NCBI GenBank assembly: GCA_903871875.1
Contig: CAIQIR010000072.1
Span: forward strand, 1 to 64,000
Reading direction: 5' to 3'
DNA: 64,000 nt
Source: an uncultured Schlesneria sp.
Lineage (GTDB): Bacteria > Planctomycetota > Planctomycetia > Planctomycetales > Planctomycetaceae
In this document: positions 9,743 through 18,208 of the stretch, in pieces
Layout of the letters: each line of letters opens with the position of its first letter
How positions within the stretch are numbered: position 1 is the first letter of the stretch
Position numbers and translations under genes: made by a program
The notes under the pieces: generated by a model
What the model was told of the DNA's origin: nothing
Databases searched by the model: none
What the model saw: the letters and a program-made list of their open reading frames with translations, nothing else

Positions 9743-11482
9743 ATGAAGAGCCTCTCTGGTTTGCTGAGCATCCTGACAGGATTCATTGTCATATCGGGCG
9801 GAGCTTTCGCCGCCGAGCCCGCAGTTCTCCAGGCCGAGCAGACTCGCACCGAAATCGTCAAAAAAGTGGCCCCGACTGTCGTGGCAATTTTTTCGTCGGA
9901 CGGTAATGGTGGTGGCTCAGGAGTACTGATCAGTCCCGACGGCTATGCGCTTTCGAACTACCACGTCACCAGCGCCTGTGGCGATTTCATGAAATGCGGT
10001 TTGAATGACGGCGTGCTCTACGATGCCGTGATCGTGGGAATCGATCCGACCGGCGACGTGGCCCTGATCAAGCTGCTCGGTCGAGATGATTTTCCTAGTG
10101 CACCACTTGGCGACAGTGACGCACTGGTGGCCGGTGACTGGACATATGCCTTGGGAAATCCGTTTCTACTTGCGACCGATTTCCAGCCCACGGTGACATT
10201 TGGAATGGTGAGTGGCGTACACCGTTATCAATATCCGGCCGGGACATTTCTGGAATACACCGATTGCATTCAGGTTGATACTTCGATCAATCCGGGAAAC
10301 TCGGGCGGCCCGCTGTTCAACGCTGCCGGCGAACTGGTGGGAATCAATGGGCGCATTGCTGTCGAGAAGCGGGGACGCGTCAACGTCGGAGCCGGATACG
10401 CCATCTCGATTAATCAGATCAAGCATTTCATGGATCAACTGCGGGGTGGCCATATCGTCGACCATGCCACGCTCGGTGCGACCGTTCGCTCGGGGCCAGA
10501 TCGGATTGTACTGGTGGATTCGATTCTGGAATCTTCGGACGCTTATCGGCGTGGATTGCGTGAAGATGATGAGATCATCTCGTTCGCCGGTCGTCCAATC
10601 GGCAGCGTCAATCAATTCAAAAACATCTTGGGCATCTACCCGAAGGGGTGGTCGCTTCCTCTGGTCTATCGCCGAGACGGCAAAAAGCAGGAAATCATCG
10701 TCGAGTTGCCAGCATTACACGGCAGATCGGAACTGGCACCGTCGGCCGGCCCCAAAACACCACGCCCTCATCGGCATCAACCGAAATCACCCGACGAGAA
10801 AGATTCCGCAGAAGCGAAATTGCCGAAGGACGAATTGCCTGCGGAGTACAAAAAGCTGTTCGAGAAGAAGGCAGGATTCGCCAACTATTACTTCAACAAG
10901 CAAGAGCAACAACGAGTACTGGCAGGATTGGTGCCGTTTGCCGGTTGGCAGGATGCTGCCGGAAAATGGACGTTAAGCGGAAAAAGTGCCGATGGCGACA
11001 ACCTTCAAATTAAATTGTTTCCGCAAGCGCTCAGTGCTCAATTCACCAAGCGAGCCCCCGGATTGCAAAAACTCGACGACACCGACTTTCTTGATGAGCC
11101 TCCCGGTTCGGGCGGGTTACTTGCCGCTCTGTATCAGTTCAAATTGTTGTTGACCGAAGGGGCACCGGCATTCACCGAATTTTCTTATTACGGCAGTCAG
11201 CCGTTGGACGGTCGCGCGACAACCGTCGATGTGCTGATTACCAAGAAATCGACGATCGAATGCCGTTGGTATTTTCGAGTGACCGACGGGGCGCTGGTCG
11301 GGTTCGATTCGTATCTGGGGCCGGACGTGGATGGCTGTGAGATTCGATTTTTGCAATTAGGCGATTTTCAGGGCCGCCGTTTCCCAAATCGTCTTTCTGT
11401 CCGTTACGGCGATACGCAGTATGGGGTGTTCGATTTGCTTTCCATTGAGACGACATCATTGAGTGAAACGAGTAAGCAATGA
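9743..11482 (+). CDS. HtrA/DegP-type serine protease with PDZ and a novel C-terminal domain
   Basis: An exported trypsin-like protease. I start it at the ATG at 9743 (upstream AGAAAG), which gives a clean signal peptide (MKSLSGLLSILTGF... cut after AFA). Counting from there, the triad is His74 (SNYHV), Asp105 (GDVALI) and Ser187 (PGNSGGP), all intact. One PDZ domain follows (about 240-325, RGLREDDEIISFAGRP). After a Pro/Lys-rich linker comes a roughly 190-residue C-terminal region of predicted beta structure (WYFRVTDGALVGFDSYL, FPNRLSVRYGD). I do not recognise this as a standard domain, but it is reminiscent of LolA/RseB-like sheets. The next gene overlaps by 4 bp (ATGA), so the two are probably translationally coupled and work together in envelope proteolysis. 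Confidence 0.85.
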   Translation: MKSLSGLLSILTGFIVISGGAFAAEPAVLQAEQTRTEIVKKVAPTVVAIFSSDGNGGGSGVLISPDGYALSNYHVTSACGDFMKCGLNDGVLYDAVIVGIDPTGDVALIKLLGRDDFPSAPLGDSDALVAGDWTYALGNPFLLATDFQPTVTFGMVSGVHRYQYPAGTFLEYTDCIQVDTSINPGNSGGPLFNAAGELVGINGRIAVEKRGRVNVGAGYAISINQIKHFMDQLRGGHIVDHATLGATVRSGPDRIVLVDSILESSDAYRRGLREDDEIISFAGRPIGSVNQFKNILGIYPKGWSLPLVYRRDGKKQEIIVELPALHGRSELAPSAGPKTPRPHRHQPKSPDEKDSAEAKLPKDELPAEYKKLFEKKAGFANYYFNKQEQQRVLAGLVPFAGWQDAAGKWTLSGKSADGDNLQIKLFPQALSAQFTKRAPGLQKLDDTDFLDEPPGSGGLLAALYQFKLLLTEGAPAFTEFSYYGSQPLDGRATTVDVLITKKSTIECRWYFRVTDGALVGFDSYLGPDVDGCEIRFLQLGDFQGRRFPNRLSVRYGDTQYGVFDLLSIETTSLSETSKQ

Positions 11483-12615
11483 GGCATCGCTGTTCGTCAA
11501 AAAATAATTCCGCCGCCGCTTGCGACAGCGGTCTTCGGCGGATTGAAGGCCCTGTGAATTTTCTGCGCGTCCCGCTGTTTCGATCGCTCATCGTGGGCAT
11601 GAGTGTCTTGGGATTACTGATCGTTGCCAACACGGCGTCGGCTCAGTCGACCTCGGAGACGATTGCCAGCGTATCACCGAAAGTCGTCAAGATCTTCGGT
11701 GCCGGAGGATCGAAGAATCTCTACGCCTACGGTTCGGGGTTTCTGGTGTCGCCACAGGGACATATTGTCACTGTCTGGAGCCATATTTTGGATAGTGACA
11801 CCGTGTCTGTCGTACTCAACGATGGCCGACGGTTCGAGGGCAAGGTCGTGGCCCCGGAACCTCCACTCGATTTGGCCGTGTTGAAAATCGAAGCCGAAGG
11901 CCTGCCTTATTTTGATCTGAATCAGGCGATCAGCGTGGGACCGGGTACGCGAGTTCTTGGTTTCAGCAACGCATTCAAAGTGGCAACGGGAGACGAACCG
12001 GTCTCGGTCATTCACGGAGTGGTCGCCGCGAAGACTTCACTGGCGGCCCGACGTGGGGCTTTCGAATCTCCCTACACCGGTCCTGTTTATGTCGTGGACG
12101 CGGTGACGAATAACGCCGGTGCGGCTGGAGGCGTGTTGACGACATGGGACGGTCGTCTGGTGGGGATGATCGGCAAAGAGTTAAGAAACACGCAAACCAA
12201 TACCTGGTTGAATTACGTGATGCCGATCAGCGAATTGCGGGAAACGGTCGAACAGATCATTTCGGGACGGTTCAATTCGAAAAAGCCCGACGACGATGAC
12301 GATGAAGGGGGGCTGACCAAGAAACGGCCAAATCGCTACGACGCCGCCGATTTTGGGATCATCACCATTCCGGATGTGGTCGCACGAACTCCGGCCTATA
12401 TCGACCGTATTCTTCCCGGATCACTGGCGGAAACCGCCGGGTTACACCCCAACGATCTGATCCTGTTTGTCGGCGAGAATCTGGTTCAAACCTGCCACAC
12501 ATTGAAGGACGAGTTGGGACGGTTGGAAAGCGGCGATCAGTTGAAGATTGTCGTGCGTCGCGACGACAAATTGGTCAGTGTCGTGATCTCGGTTCCGAAG
12601 AAGATGACCGAATGA
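11479..12615 (+). CDS. HtrA-like pseudo-protease with PDZ domain (catalytic Ser replaced by Ala)
   Basis: A second HtrA-fold protein with signal peptide, protease-like domain and one C-terminal PDZ domain (about 285-375). Aligning by eye to its neighbour, His102 (VWSHIL) and Asp131 (PPLDLAVL) are present. The GNSGG serine motif reads NAGAAGG, placing Ala216 at the nucleophile position. It should therefore be inactive as a serine protease and may act as a regulator, scaffold or substrate binder for the active HtrA encoded just upstream. The ATG overlaps the previous stop (ATGA). A GTG at 11554 preceded by GAAGG gives a more usual signal-peptide start. An acidic DDDDDEGG linker precedes the PDZ domain. 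Confidence 0.8.
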   Translation: MRHRCSSKNNSAAACDSGLRRIEGPVNFLRVPLFRSLIVGMSVLGLLIVANTASAQSTSETIASVSPKVVKIFGAGGSKNLYAYGSGFLVSPQGHIVTVWSHILDSDTVSVVLNDGRRFEGKVVAPEPPLDLAVLKIEAEGLPYFDLNQAISVGPGTRVLGFSNAFKVATGDEPVSVIHGVVAAKTSLAARRGAFESPYTGPVYVVDAVTNNAGAAGGVLTTWDGRLVGMIGKELRNTQTNTWLNYVMPISELRETVEQIISGRFNSKKPDDDDDEGGLTKKRPNRYDAADFGIITIPDVVARTPAYIDRILPGSLAETAGLHPNDLILFVGENLVQTCHTLKDELGRLESGDQLKIVVRRDDKLVSVVISVPKKMTE

Positions 12616-12618
12616 AAT

Positions 12619-12640
12619 AGGCGTCCGTGCCGGGACGCTT
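12619..12640 (+). terminator. probable terminator after the HtrA pair
   Basis: Stem GCGTCC/GGACGC (12621-12626 with 12633-12638) extended by A-T and G-T pairs, 6-nt loop, followed by TTTCC. It sits just past the stop at 12615. The U-tract is short, so efficiency is uncertain. Confidence 0.45.
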
Positions 12641-12720
12641 TCCGCAGACGTCAATCTTCCGTAAAGTGGGGCGCTGGAAGGCTCGTCTCCGCTGGATTTC
12701 TTTGGAAAGGTTGACGTACG

Positions 12721-13794
12721 TTGCAAGCTCAAATTGTTCTGCTGCCCGGTGATGGGATTGGCCCCGAAGTTGTCGCTCAGGGTGAGCGGGTATTGCTGGA
12801 TATTGCCAAGAGATTCGGACATACGTTCAAATTCACGACACACCTGATCGGCGGATGTGCCATTGATCAGTGTGGAAACCCACTGCCTGACGATACCTTG
12901 GCCGCTTGCAAAGCATCGCAGGCCGTGCTGCTGGGCGCTGTGGGCGGGCCTAAATGGGACGACCCGAACGCGAAAACGCGCCCCGAAGCCGGGCTGTTGA
13001 AAATCCGCAAGGAATTGGGCCTGTTCGCCAATCTTCGTCCCATTTTCGTTTCGCCACATCTCGTGTCGGCGTCACCACTGAAGACTGAAATCGTTTCGGG
13101 AACGGATATTCTCTTTTTCCGCGAATTGACGGGCGGGATCTACTTCGGTCCCTCGGGGAAAGAGACGATTCCCGGCGGCGAATCGGCCTTCAATACGATG
13201 GTTTACAGCACTCAGGAAGTTGAACGAATCGTTCGTCTGGCCGGTCAGGCCGCACGGGGGCGACGCAAGAAGGTCACTTCGGTCGACAAAGCCAACGTAC
13301 TGGAAGTGTCGCGGCTGTGGCGGAAGACGTTTGAGCGGGTCATGAAGACCGAATTTCCTGATGTGCAGTTTGAAAATGTGCTGGTTGATGCCATGGCCAT
13401 GCATCTGATTTCCAAGCCTCGAAGCTTCGATGTCGTCGTGACGGAAAACCTGTTTGGCGACATTTTGACGGATGAAGGATCGATGCTTCCCGGTTCCATG
13501 GGAATGCTGCCATCCGCTTCGATCGGTTCGTCCGGTCCTGGTTTATACGAACCGATCCACGGCTCGGCACCCGACATCGCCGGCAAGGGGATCGCAAACC
13601 CGCTCGCCACGATCCTGGCATCCGCGATGCTGTTGCGGCATTCGTTGAAATTGGAGGCCGAAGCGGCCTCCATCGAACAAGCGGTCGATCGGGTGCTGGC
13701 CAAGGGGCACCGCACGGCTGATCTGGCGGCCGGTGCGGCCAGTATCGGAACGTCCGAAATGGGATCGCTCGTTCTCGCCGAGCTCAATTCCTGA
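12721..13794 (+). CDS. leuB: 3-isopropylmalate dehydrogenase
   Basis: Oxidatively decarboxylates 3-isopropylmalate with NAD+ in leucine biosynthesis. The 357-residue protein has the family opening [12 protein letters not shown], the substrate-binding [21 protein letters not shown] segment (two overlapping pieces) and the metal-binding [19 protein letters not shown] motif. [17 protein letters not shown] is intact, and length is typical. The start codon is TTG at 12721, preceded by GGAAAGG. No other leu gene is adjacent: leuC lies at 28047-29453 on the other strand and leuA/leuD are not in the window. Confidence 0.93.
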   Translation: MQAQIVLLPGDGIGPEVVAQGERVLLDIAKRFGHTFKFTTHLIGGCAIDQCGNPLPDDTLAACKASQAVLLGAVGGPKWDDPNAKTRPEAGLLKIRKELGLFANLRPIFVSPHLVSASPLKTEIVSGTDILFFRELTGGIYFGPSGKETIPGGESAFNTMVYSTQEVERIVRLAGQAARGRRKKVTSVDKANVLEVSRLWRKTFERVMKTEFPDVQFENVLVDAMAMHLISKPRSFDVVVTENLFGDILTDEGSMLPGSMGMLPSASIGSSGPGLYEPIHGSAPDIAGKGIANPLATILASAMLLRHSLKLEAEAASIEQAVDRVLAKGHRTADLAAGAASIGTSEMGSLVLAELNS

Positions 13795-13850
13795 GTGCGG
13801 GTGACCGATCGTATTCTGTAAGTGATCTTCCTCCATACTAGGACCATTTC

Positions 13851-14843
13851 ATGCCGAAGGTAGTTTGTACGGCGCTCAGTTCTGGCAGCGGACCGCATTT
13901 TGACATCCTGCAAAAGGCGGGTTTCGAAGTCGTGGAAGTTCGACGAGATGTCGACATTTACCAGGCCGCCAACCTGCTGCCCGCCGTGCGGGACTGCGTC
14001 GCCGTGATCGCCGGTTCAGAGCCGTGGACCGAAGAGTTGCTGGCCGGATGTCCTCAGCTTCGCGTGATTGCACGAACGGGGGTCGGTTTCGACGCCGTCG
14101 ACGTCGCCGCCTGCAATAAACGCCGGGTTGTGGTCGCAACGACTCCGGGCGTCAATCACCATGCGGTTGCCGAACACACGATCGCATTGCTGATGGGGGT
14201 CGCTCGACTCTTCCCCTCGCGAGATCATTTCGTGCGTACCTGTGACTGGCAGCGTTTTTCCTCGCCGCGCGTGATGGGCCGCACGATTGGCATTGTGGGT
14301 CTGGGCCGTATCGGCCGTGCGGTGGCAACACGTGCCGTGGGGCTCGGAATGCGGGTCGTGGCCTACGAGCCGTATCCGCAACGGGAATTCTGCGAACAGT
14401 GGAATGTCGAGTTGGCGTCGTTCGAAGACCTGCTTTCGCAATCGGACTATGTGACGTTGCACCTGCCGATGATGGCCGAAACAAAGCATGTGATGAACGC
14501 CAAAACCTTCGCGAAGATGAAGCAGGGTTCGATTCTGATTAATACCGCTCGCGGGTTGTTGGTAGACGAACCCGCATTGATCGAGGCGTTGAAATCGGGG
14601 CACCTGAGCGGCGCTGGCCTGGACGTGTTTGAAGTCGAGCCGCTACCCAGCACCAGTCCGTTGTTGAAAATGCACAATGTTCTGCTGAGTGGTCATCTGG
14701 CGGGTCTGGACGACGAGTCACAGCGTGATACACTGACAATGTGTGCTGACACAATTATCTCGCTGTCAAAAGGCGGGTGGCCGACCGAAGCGATCCGCAA
14801 TTTGGCCGGTGTCACCGATTGGAAATGGTCTGAAAAGGGCTGA
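13851..14843 (+). CDS. D-isomer-specific 2-hydroxyacid dehydrogenase (phosphoglycerate dehydrogenase-like)
   Basis: A 330-residue NAD-dependent dehydrogenase. It has the Rossmann motif GIVGLGRIGRAVATRA and the catalytic residues of the family: Arg in NTARGLLVDE, Glu in GLDVFEVEPLP and His in LLSGHLAG. It lacks the C-terminal ACT/regulatory domain of long SerA enzymes, so it could be phosphoglycerate dehydrogenase or another 2-hydroxyacid dehydrogenase. It follows leuB by 56 bp on the same strand, and the small Cys-rich gene begins 2 bp after its stop. The three may be co-transcribed. Confidence 0.85.
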   Translation: MPKVVCTALSSGSGPHFDILQKAGFEVVEVRRDVDIYQAANLLPAVRDCVAVIAGSEPWTEELLAGCPQLRVIARTGVGFDAVDVAACNKRRVVVATTPGVNHHAVAEHTIALLMGVARLFPSRDHFVRTCDWQRFSSPRVMGRTIGIVGLGRIGRAVATRAVGLGMRVVAYEPYPQREFCEQWNVELASFEDLLSQSDYVTLHLPMMAETKHVMNAKTFAKMKQGSILINTARGLLVDEPALIEALKSGHLSGAGLDVFEVEPLPSTSPLLKMHNVLLSGHLAGLDDESQRDTLTMCADTIISLSKGGWPTEAIRNLAGVTDWKWSEKG

Positions 14844-14845
14844 TC

Positions 14846-15064
14846 GTGACTGTCGATTGGCAATATGTCGTCGTTTTTGCTTGCGTCTTGTGGGCCGGAG
14901 CCGTGCTCATCCGGCGAAGCTATCGCCTGTTTCATGAACCGCAGGCAGGTGCCTGTGGTTCTGGCGGGTGCCACGGCTGCTCGTCGAATCCTGAGAAGAA
15001 GGCCTCCGGCCTGATTCAATTGCAGATTCCGGCAAGGCCGTCATCCCGTTCCGCTGCCGAGTAA
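14846..15064 (+). CDS. FeoB-associated-type Cys-rich single-pass membrane peptide
   Basis: A 72-residue protein with a GTG start two bases after the preceding stop. An N-terminal hydrophobic helix (WQYVVVFACVLWAGAVLI) is followed by basic residues and a Cys cluster ACGSGGCHGCSS. This layout resembles the FeoB-associated Cys-rich membrane family (PF12669), though no feoA or feoB is nearby. It could bind a metal or FeS centre near the membrane. The assignment is by pattern only. Confidence 0.55.
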   Translation: MTVDWQYVVVFACVLWAGAVLIRRSYRLFHEPQAGACGSGGCHGCSSNPEKKASGLIQLQIPARPSSRSAAE

Positions 15065-15236
15065 CTTCGTCTCGCAAAGAATGGCGGTCGGAGTAGTTCG
15101 CAGGGGCGATGCCAGCCAGTCAACGGGCTCGATTCCTGGGATGAACATCATCGGCATCGGACGACCGCCCATGTCGGCAGAATTTGCCCCCGGACGGTCG
15201 TTCGGAACAGCGGCGCAAGCTGCGAGACGTTTGTGA

Positions 15237-17945
15237 CTACTCGGCCACTTTTTTCTTCGTGGCTTTCTTGGGGGCCTTCTTCGCCGCTTTCTTCACCGTT
15301 GTCGTGGCCGCTTTGGTGGTTCCCGCTGACGAACGTCCGCGTGATTTTTTCGGAGCTGGTCCTCGAGCCACGCGCTCTGCCAGCAATGGTAAGGCCTCCT
15401 CCAGCGTGAAGGCCAACGGATCGCTGCCCTTGGGCAACGTGGCGTTCACCTTGCCATGCTTAACGTAAGCCCCGTAGCGGCCGTCGAAGATTTGGACCGG
15501 TTCTTTATCTTCTGGGTGAGGTCCCAATTCCTTCAAAGGCACCACGACCGCTTTCACTTTGGCTTGAGCCAAGAGCTCGATCGCCCGATCCATGTTGACG
15601 GTCAGCACGTCATCGGTCTTTTCCAGCGACTTGAAGGTCTTTTCATGCTTCACGTAGGGGCCGTACATTCCGACCCCTGCATTGACGACATGCCCGGTGA
15701 CGGGATGTTTGCCCAATTGACGAGGAAGCGACAGGTAAGCCAGGGCTTCGTCGAACGTGATCGTGTTGGGATCGCGAGTCTTCGGTAAAGAAACTCGTTT
15801 CGGTTTGGCTCCGTCGTCGCCTTTCTCTCCCAGTTGCAGATAAGGACCGAAAGGGCCTACCAACAAGTAGATCGGTAAACCCGTTTCAGGATGTTCTCCC
15901 AATGATTGGGGACCTCGCTGCTTCAATTCGATCAGATTGTCGACCATCGCGTTCGTGATGTCTGCCGGAGCGAGACTGTCGGGCAGCGATGCCGTGACCG
16001 TCTCGCCATTTTTTTCGGTTTCGATATACGGACCGAATTTTCCGACGCGAATCCGGGACTCGATTCCGTCAAAGTGCAGCGTGCAAGCCGAACGAGGATC
16101 GATTGATTCTTCATTCGCTTTGACCTGGGCGTCGAGTCCTTCCGCGCCGTTGTAAAACCCTTGCAGATAGGGCAACCGGTCACCTTGACCATTGGCAATG
16201 TCGTCCAGATCCTGCTCCATCTTGGCGGTAAAACCAAAATCGACCAGCTTGGGGAAATAGGTTTCCAGCAACTGATTGACGGCGAAAGCGGTGAATGTCG
16301 GAACAAGCTGCGATCCCATCTTCACGACATAATCACGATCGATAATCGTATCGATGATTGTGGCATATGTACTGGGGCGGCCGATTCCGTCGGCTTCGAG
16401 CGCTTTGACCAGCGTCGCTTCTGTGTATCGAGCCGGGGGCTTCGTTTCATGCCCCACCGGTTCCAACGTCTGACATTTCAATCGATCTTGTTCGCTGAGC
16501 GGAGGCAGTGCCGCTTCCTGGTCATCGAGTGCCGCATCGGGATCGTCGACCCCTTCGACATAAGCACGGAAGAAGCCGGGAAATTCGACATGACGGCCGG
16601 TTGCTTTGAATTCCGCATCTTCCACGGTGACCGTGACGGTTTGAAATCGCAGCTGGGCTTCAGCCATCTGGGTTGCGACGGTTCTTTTCCAGATCATGGC
16701 GTAGAGTGCGGCTTCGCGTCCGGCGAGACCTTGCTCTTCCGCCGTTTTCATCTCGGTACCAGCCGGACGAATCGCCTCGTGTGCCTCCTGGGCATTCTTG
16801 GTTTTGGTCGTGTACTGGCGTGGTTCCGGGCTGAGATAATCTTTCCCGTAGCGGTCGAGTACCGATTTTCTTGCGGCGCTCAACGCCTCTTGAGAAAGAT
16901 TGACGCTATCGGTACGCATGTAGGTGATGTAACCGTCTTCGTACAGACTTTGTGCAATCCGCATCGTATCTCGGGCCGTCAACCCCAGCTTTCGGTTGGC
17001 TTCCTGCTGAAGCGTACTGGTCGTAAATGGCGCATAGGGTTTGCGTGTCTGCATCCGGGTTTCGACGGACGTCACGTCCCAAGGCTGGCTTTGCAAACGT
17101 GCCTGAAGGCGTCGCGCCGTCTCTTCGTCCAGCAGCATGGCCGTCGCATCCGGCTTCAGCTTGCCGGTGTGTTCGTCGAAATCCTTGCCGGTCGCCACTC
17201 GTTGCCCGCCAACCGTCGCCAACGTGGCGTCAAATTCGGTCCCGTCCGCGGTGGCCAGGGTGGACTTCAAATCCCAATAGCTACCGGAACGAAACGCCAG
17301 GCGTTCGAGTTCGCGTCGCACCAAAACCCGCACGGCGACCGATTGAACGCGGCCTGCCGAAAGTTTCGGCCGGACCTTTTTCCAGAGCAGCGGACTTAGT
17401 CGATATCCGTACAGGCGGTCGATGATTCGTCGCGCTTCTTGAGCCGCGACCAGATTCATATCCAACTCGCGGGTGTGCAGAACCGCTTCTTGAATGGCTT
17501 CCTTTGTGATTTCAGAAAAGACCATCCGTTTCACGGGAACTTTGGGAGCCAGCAGTTCGGCCAGGTGCCAGCCGATACTTTCCCCTTCGCGGTCTTCGTC
17601 GGTCGCGAGTAGCAGTTCACCAGCCCCTTTGAGGGCGTCCTTTAATTCTTTGACGAGTTTTTTCTTGCGATCGCTGACGACATACAGTGGCTCAAAGCTG
17701 CCGTCGACGTCCACTCCGTATTTTGCCAGATTCGATTTAGTCTTCTTGATTTCCTCCGGGACATCCTTGGCGCTTTCGGGCAGATCCCGAACATGGCCCA
17801 TGCTGGCCATCACGGTGTAATTGCTGCCGAGATAACCCCCAATTTTTTTGGCTTTTGCAGGGGATTCGACAATTACCAGACGTTTGATCGACTTTTCTGT
17901 CACCGGAAGGCTTTCCGTTTGCGAACACTTTAAACGCGCAAGCAC
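15237..17945 (-). CDS. topA: DNA topoisomerase I (type IA)
   Basis: Relaxes negatively supercoiled DNA by single-strand passage. The 902 residues show an N-terminal TOPRIM domain (LVIVESPAKAKKI; ATDEDREGESIGWHLAE), the type IA core with SAGRVQSVAVR, and the catalytic tyrosine Tyr342 in GYITYMRTDS. The C-terminal part has no Cys4 zinc fingers. It has about four Topo-C repeats (each with GxFGPY/GxYGxYVKH-like cores), then a Lys/Ala-rich histone-like tail (KKAAKKAPKKATKKK). The longest start is given. A GTG at 17903, preceded by GGAAAG, starts 14 codons later and matches family N-termini better. Confidence 0.93.
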   Translation of the reverse strand: MLARLKCSQTESLPVTEKSIKRLVIVESPAKAKKIGGYLGSNYTVMASMGHVRDLPESAKDVPEEIKKTKSNLAKYGVDVDGSFEPLYVVSDRKKKLVKELKDALKGAGELLLATDEDREGESIGWHLAELLAPKVPVKRMVFSEITKEAIQEAVLHTRELDMNLVAAQEARRIIDRLYGYRLSPLLWKKVRPKLSAGRVQSVAVRVLVRRELERLAFRSGSYWDLKSTLATADGTEFDATLATVGGQRVATGKDFDEHTGKLKPDATAMLLDEETARRLQARLQSQPWDVTSVETRMQTRKPYAPFTTSTLQQEANRKLGLTARDTMRIAQSLYEDGYITYMRTDSVNLSQEALSAARKSVLDRYGKDYLSPEPRQYTTKTKNAQEAHEAIRPAGTEMKTAEEQGLAGREAALYAMIWKRTVATQMAEAQLRFQTVTVTVEDAEFKATGRHVEFPGFFRAYVEGVDDPDAALDDQEAALPPLSEQDRLKCQTLEPVGHETKPPARYTEATLVKALEADGIGRPSTYATIIDTIIDRDYVVKMGSQLVPTFTAFAVNQLLETYFPKLVDFGFTAKMEQDLDDIANGQGDRLPYLQGFYNGAEGLDAQVKANEESIDPRSACTLHFDGIESRIRVGKFGPYIETEKNGETVTASLPDSLAPADITNAMVDNLIELKQRGPQSLGEHPETGLPIYLLVGPFGPYLQLGEKGDDGAKPKRVSLPKTRDPNTITFDEALAYLSLPRQLGKHPVTGHVVNAGVGMYGPYVKHEKTFKSLEKTDDVLTVNMDRAIELLAQAKVKAVVVPLKELGPHPEDKEPVQIFDGRYGAYVKHGKVNATLPKGSDPLAFTLEEALPLLAERVARGPAPKKSRGRSSAGTTKAATTTVKKAAKKAPKKATKKKVAE

Positions 17946-18208
17946 ACCCTAACCGCCTGGGCATCTTCCATTCGTTGTCTGAAATGAACAACCCCCCGCG
18001 ACGCAAATGCCGACGGCAGCACGTACTGGGTGATGGATGGAGTTTGGCAATCCCTTGTGTGCCGAGCATGTCTGGCTACAATGCCGACGACTGCACGGGA
18101 GATTCCAATAAGGAATCGTGACAGGGTCTGTCAAGCCTCGGGCTTGGCAGTCACTTCGTCCAGGTCGGCTGGCGGGACGAAGACGTTATCGGTAAAAGGA
18201 CGCCGTTG

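Noticed and set aside
16161-17399. 412-codon plus-strand frame under topA
   Set aside because: Antisense shadow of the topoisomerase core; no recognisable motif and it crosses conserved TopA residues.
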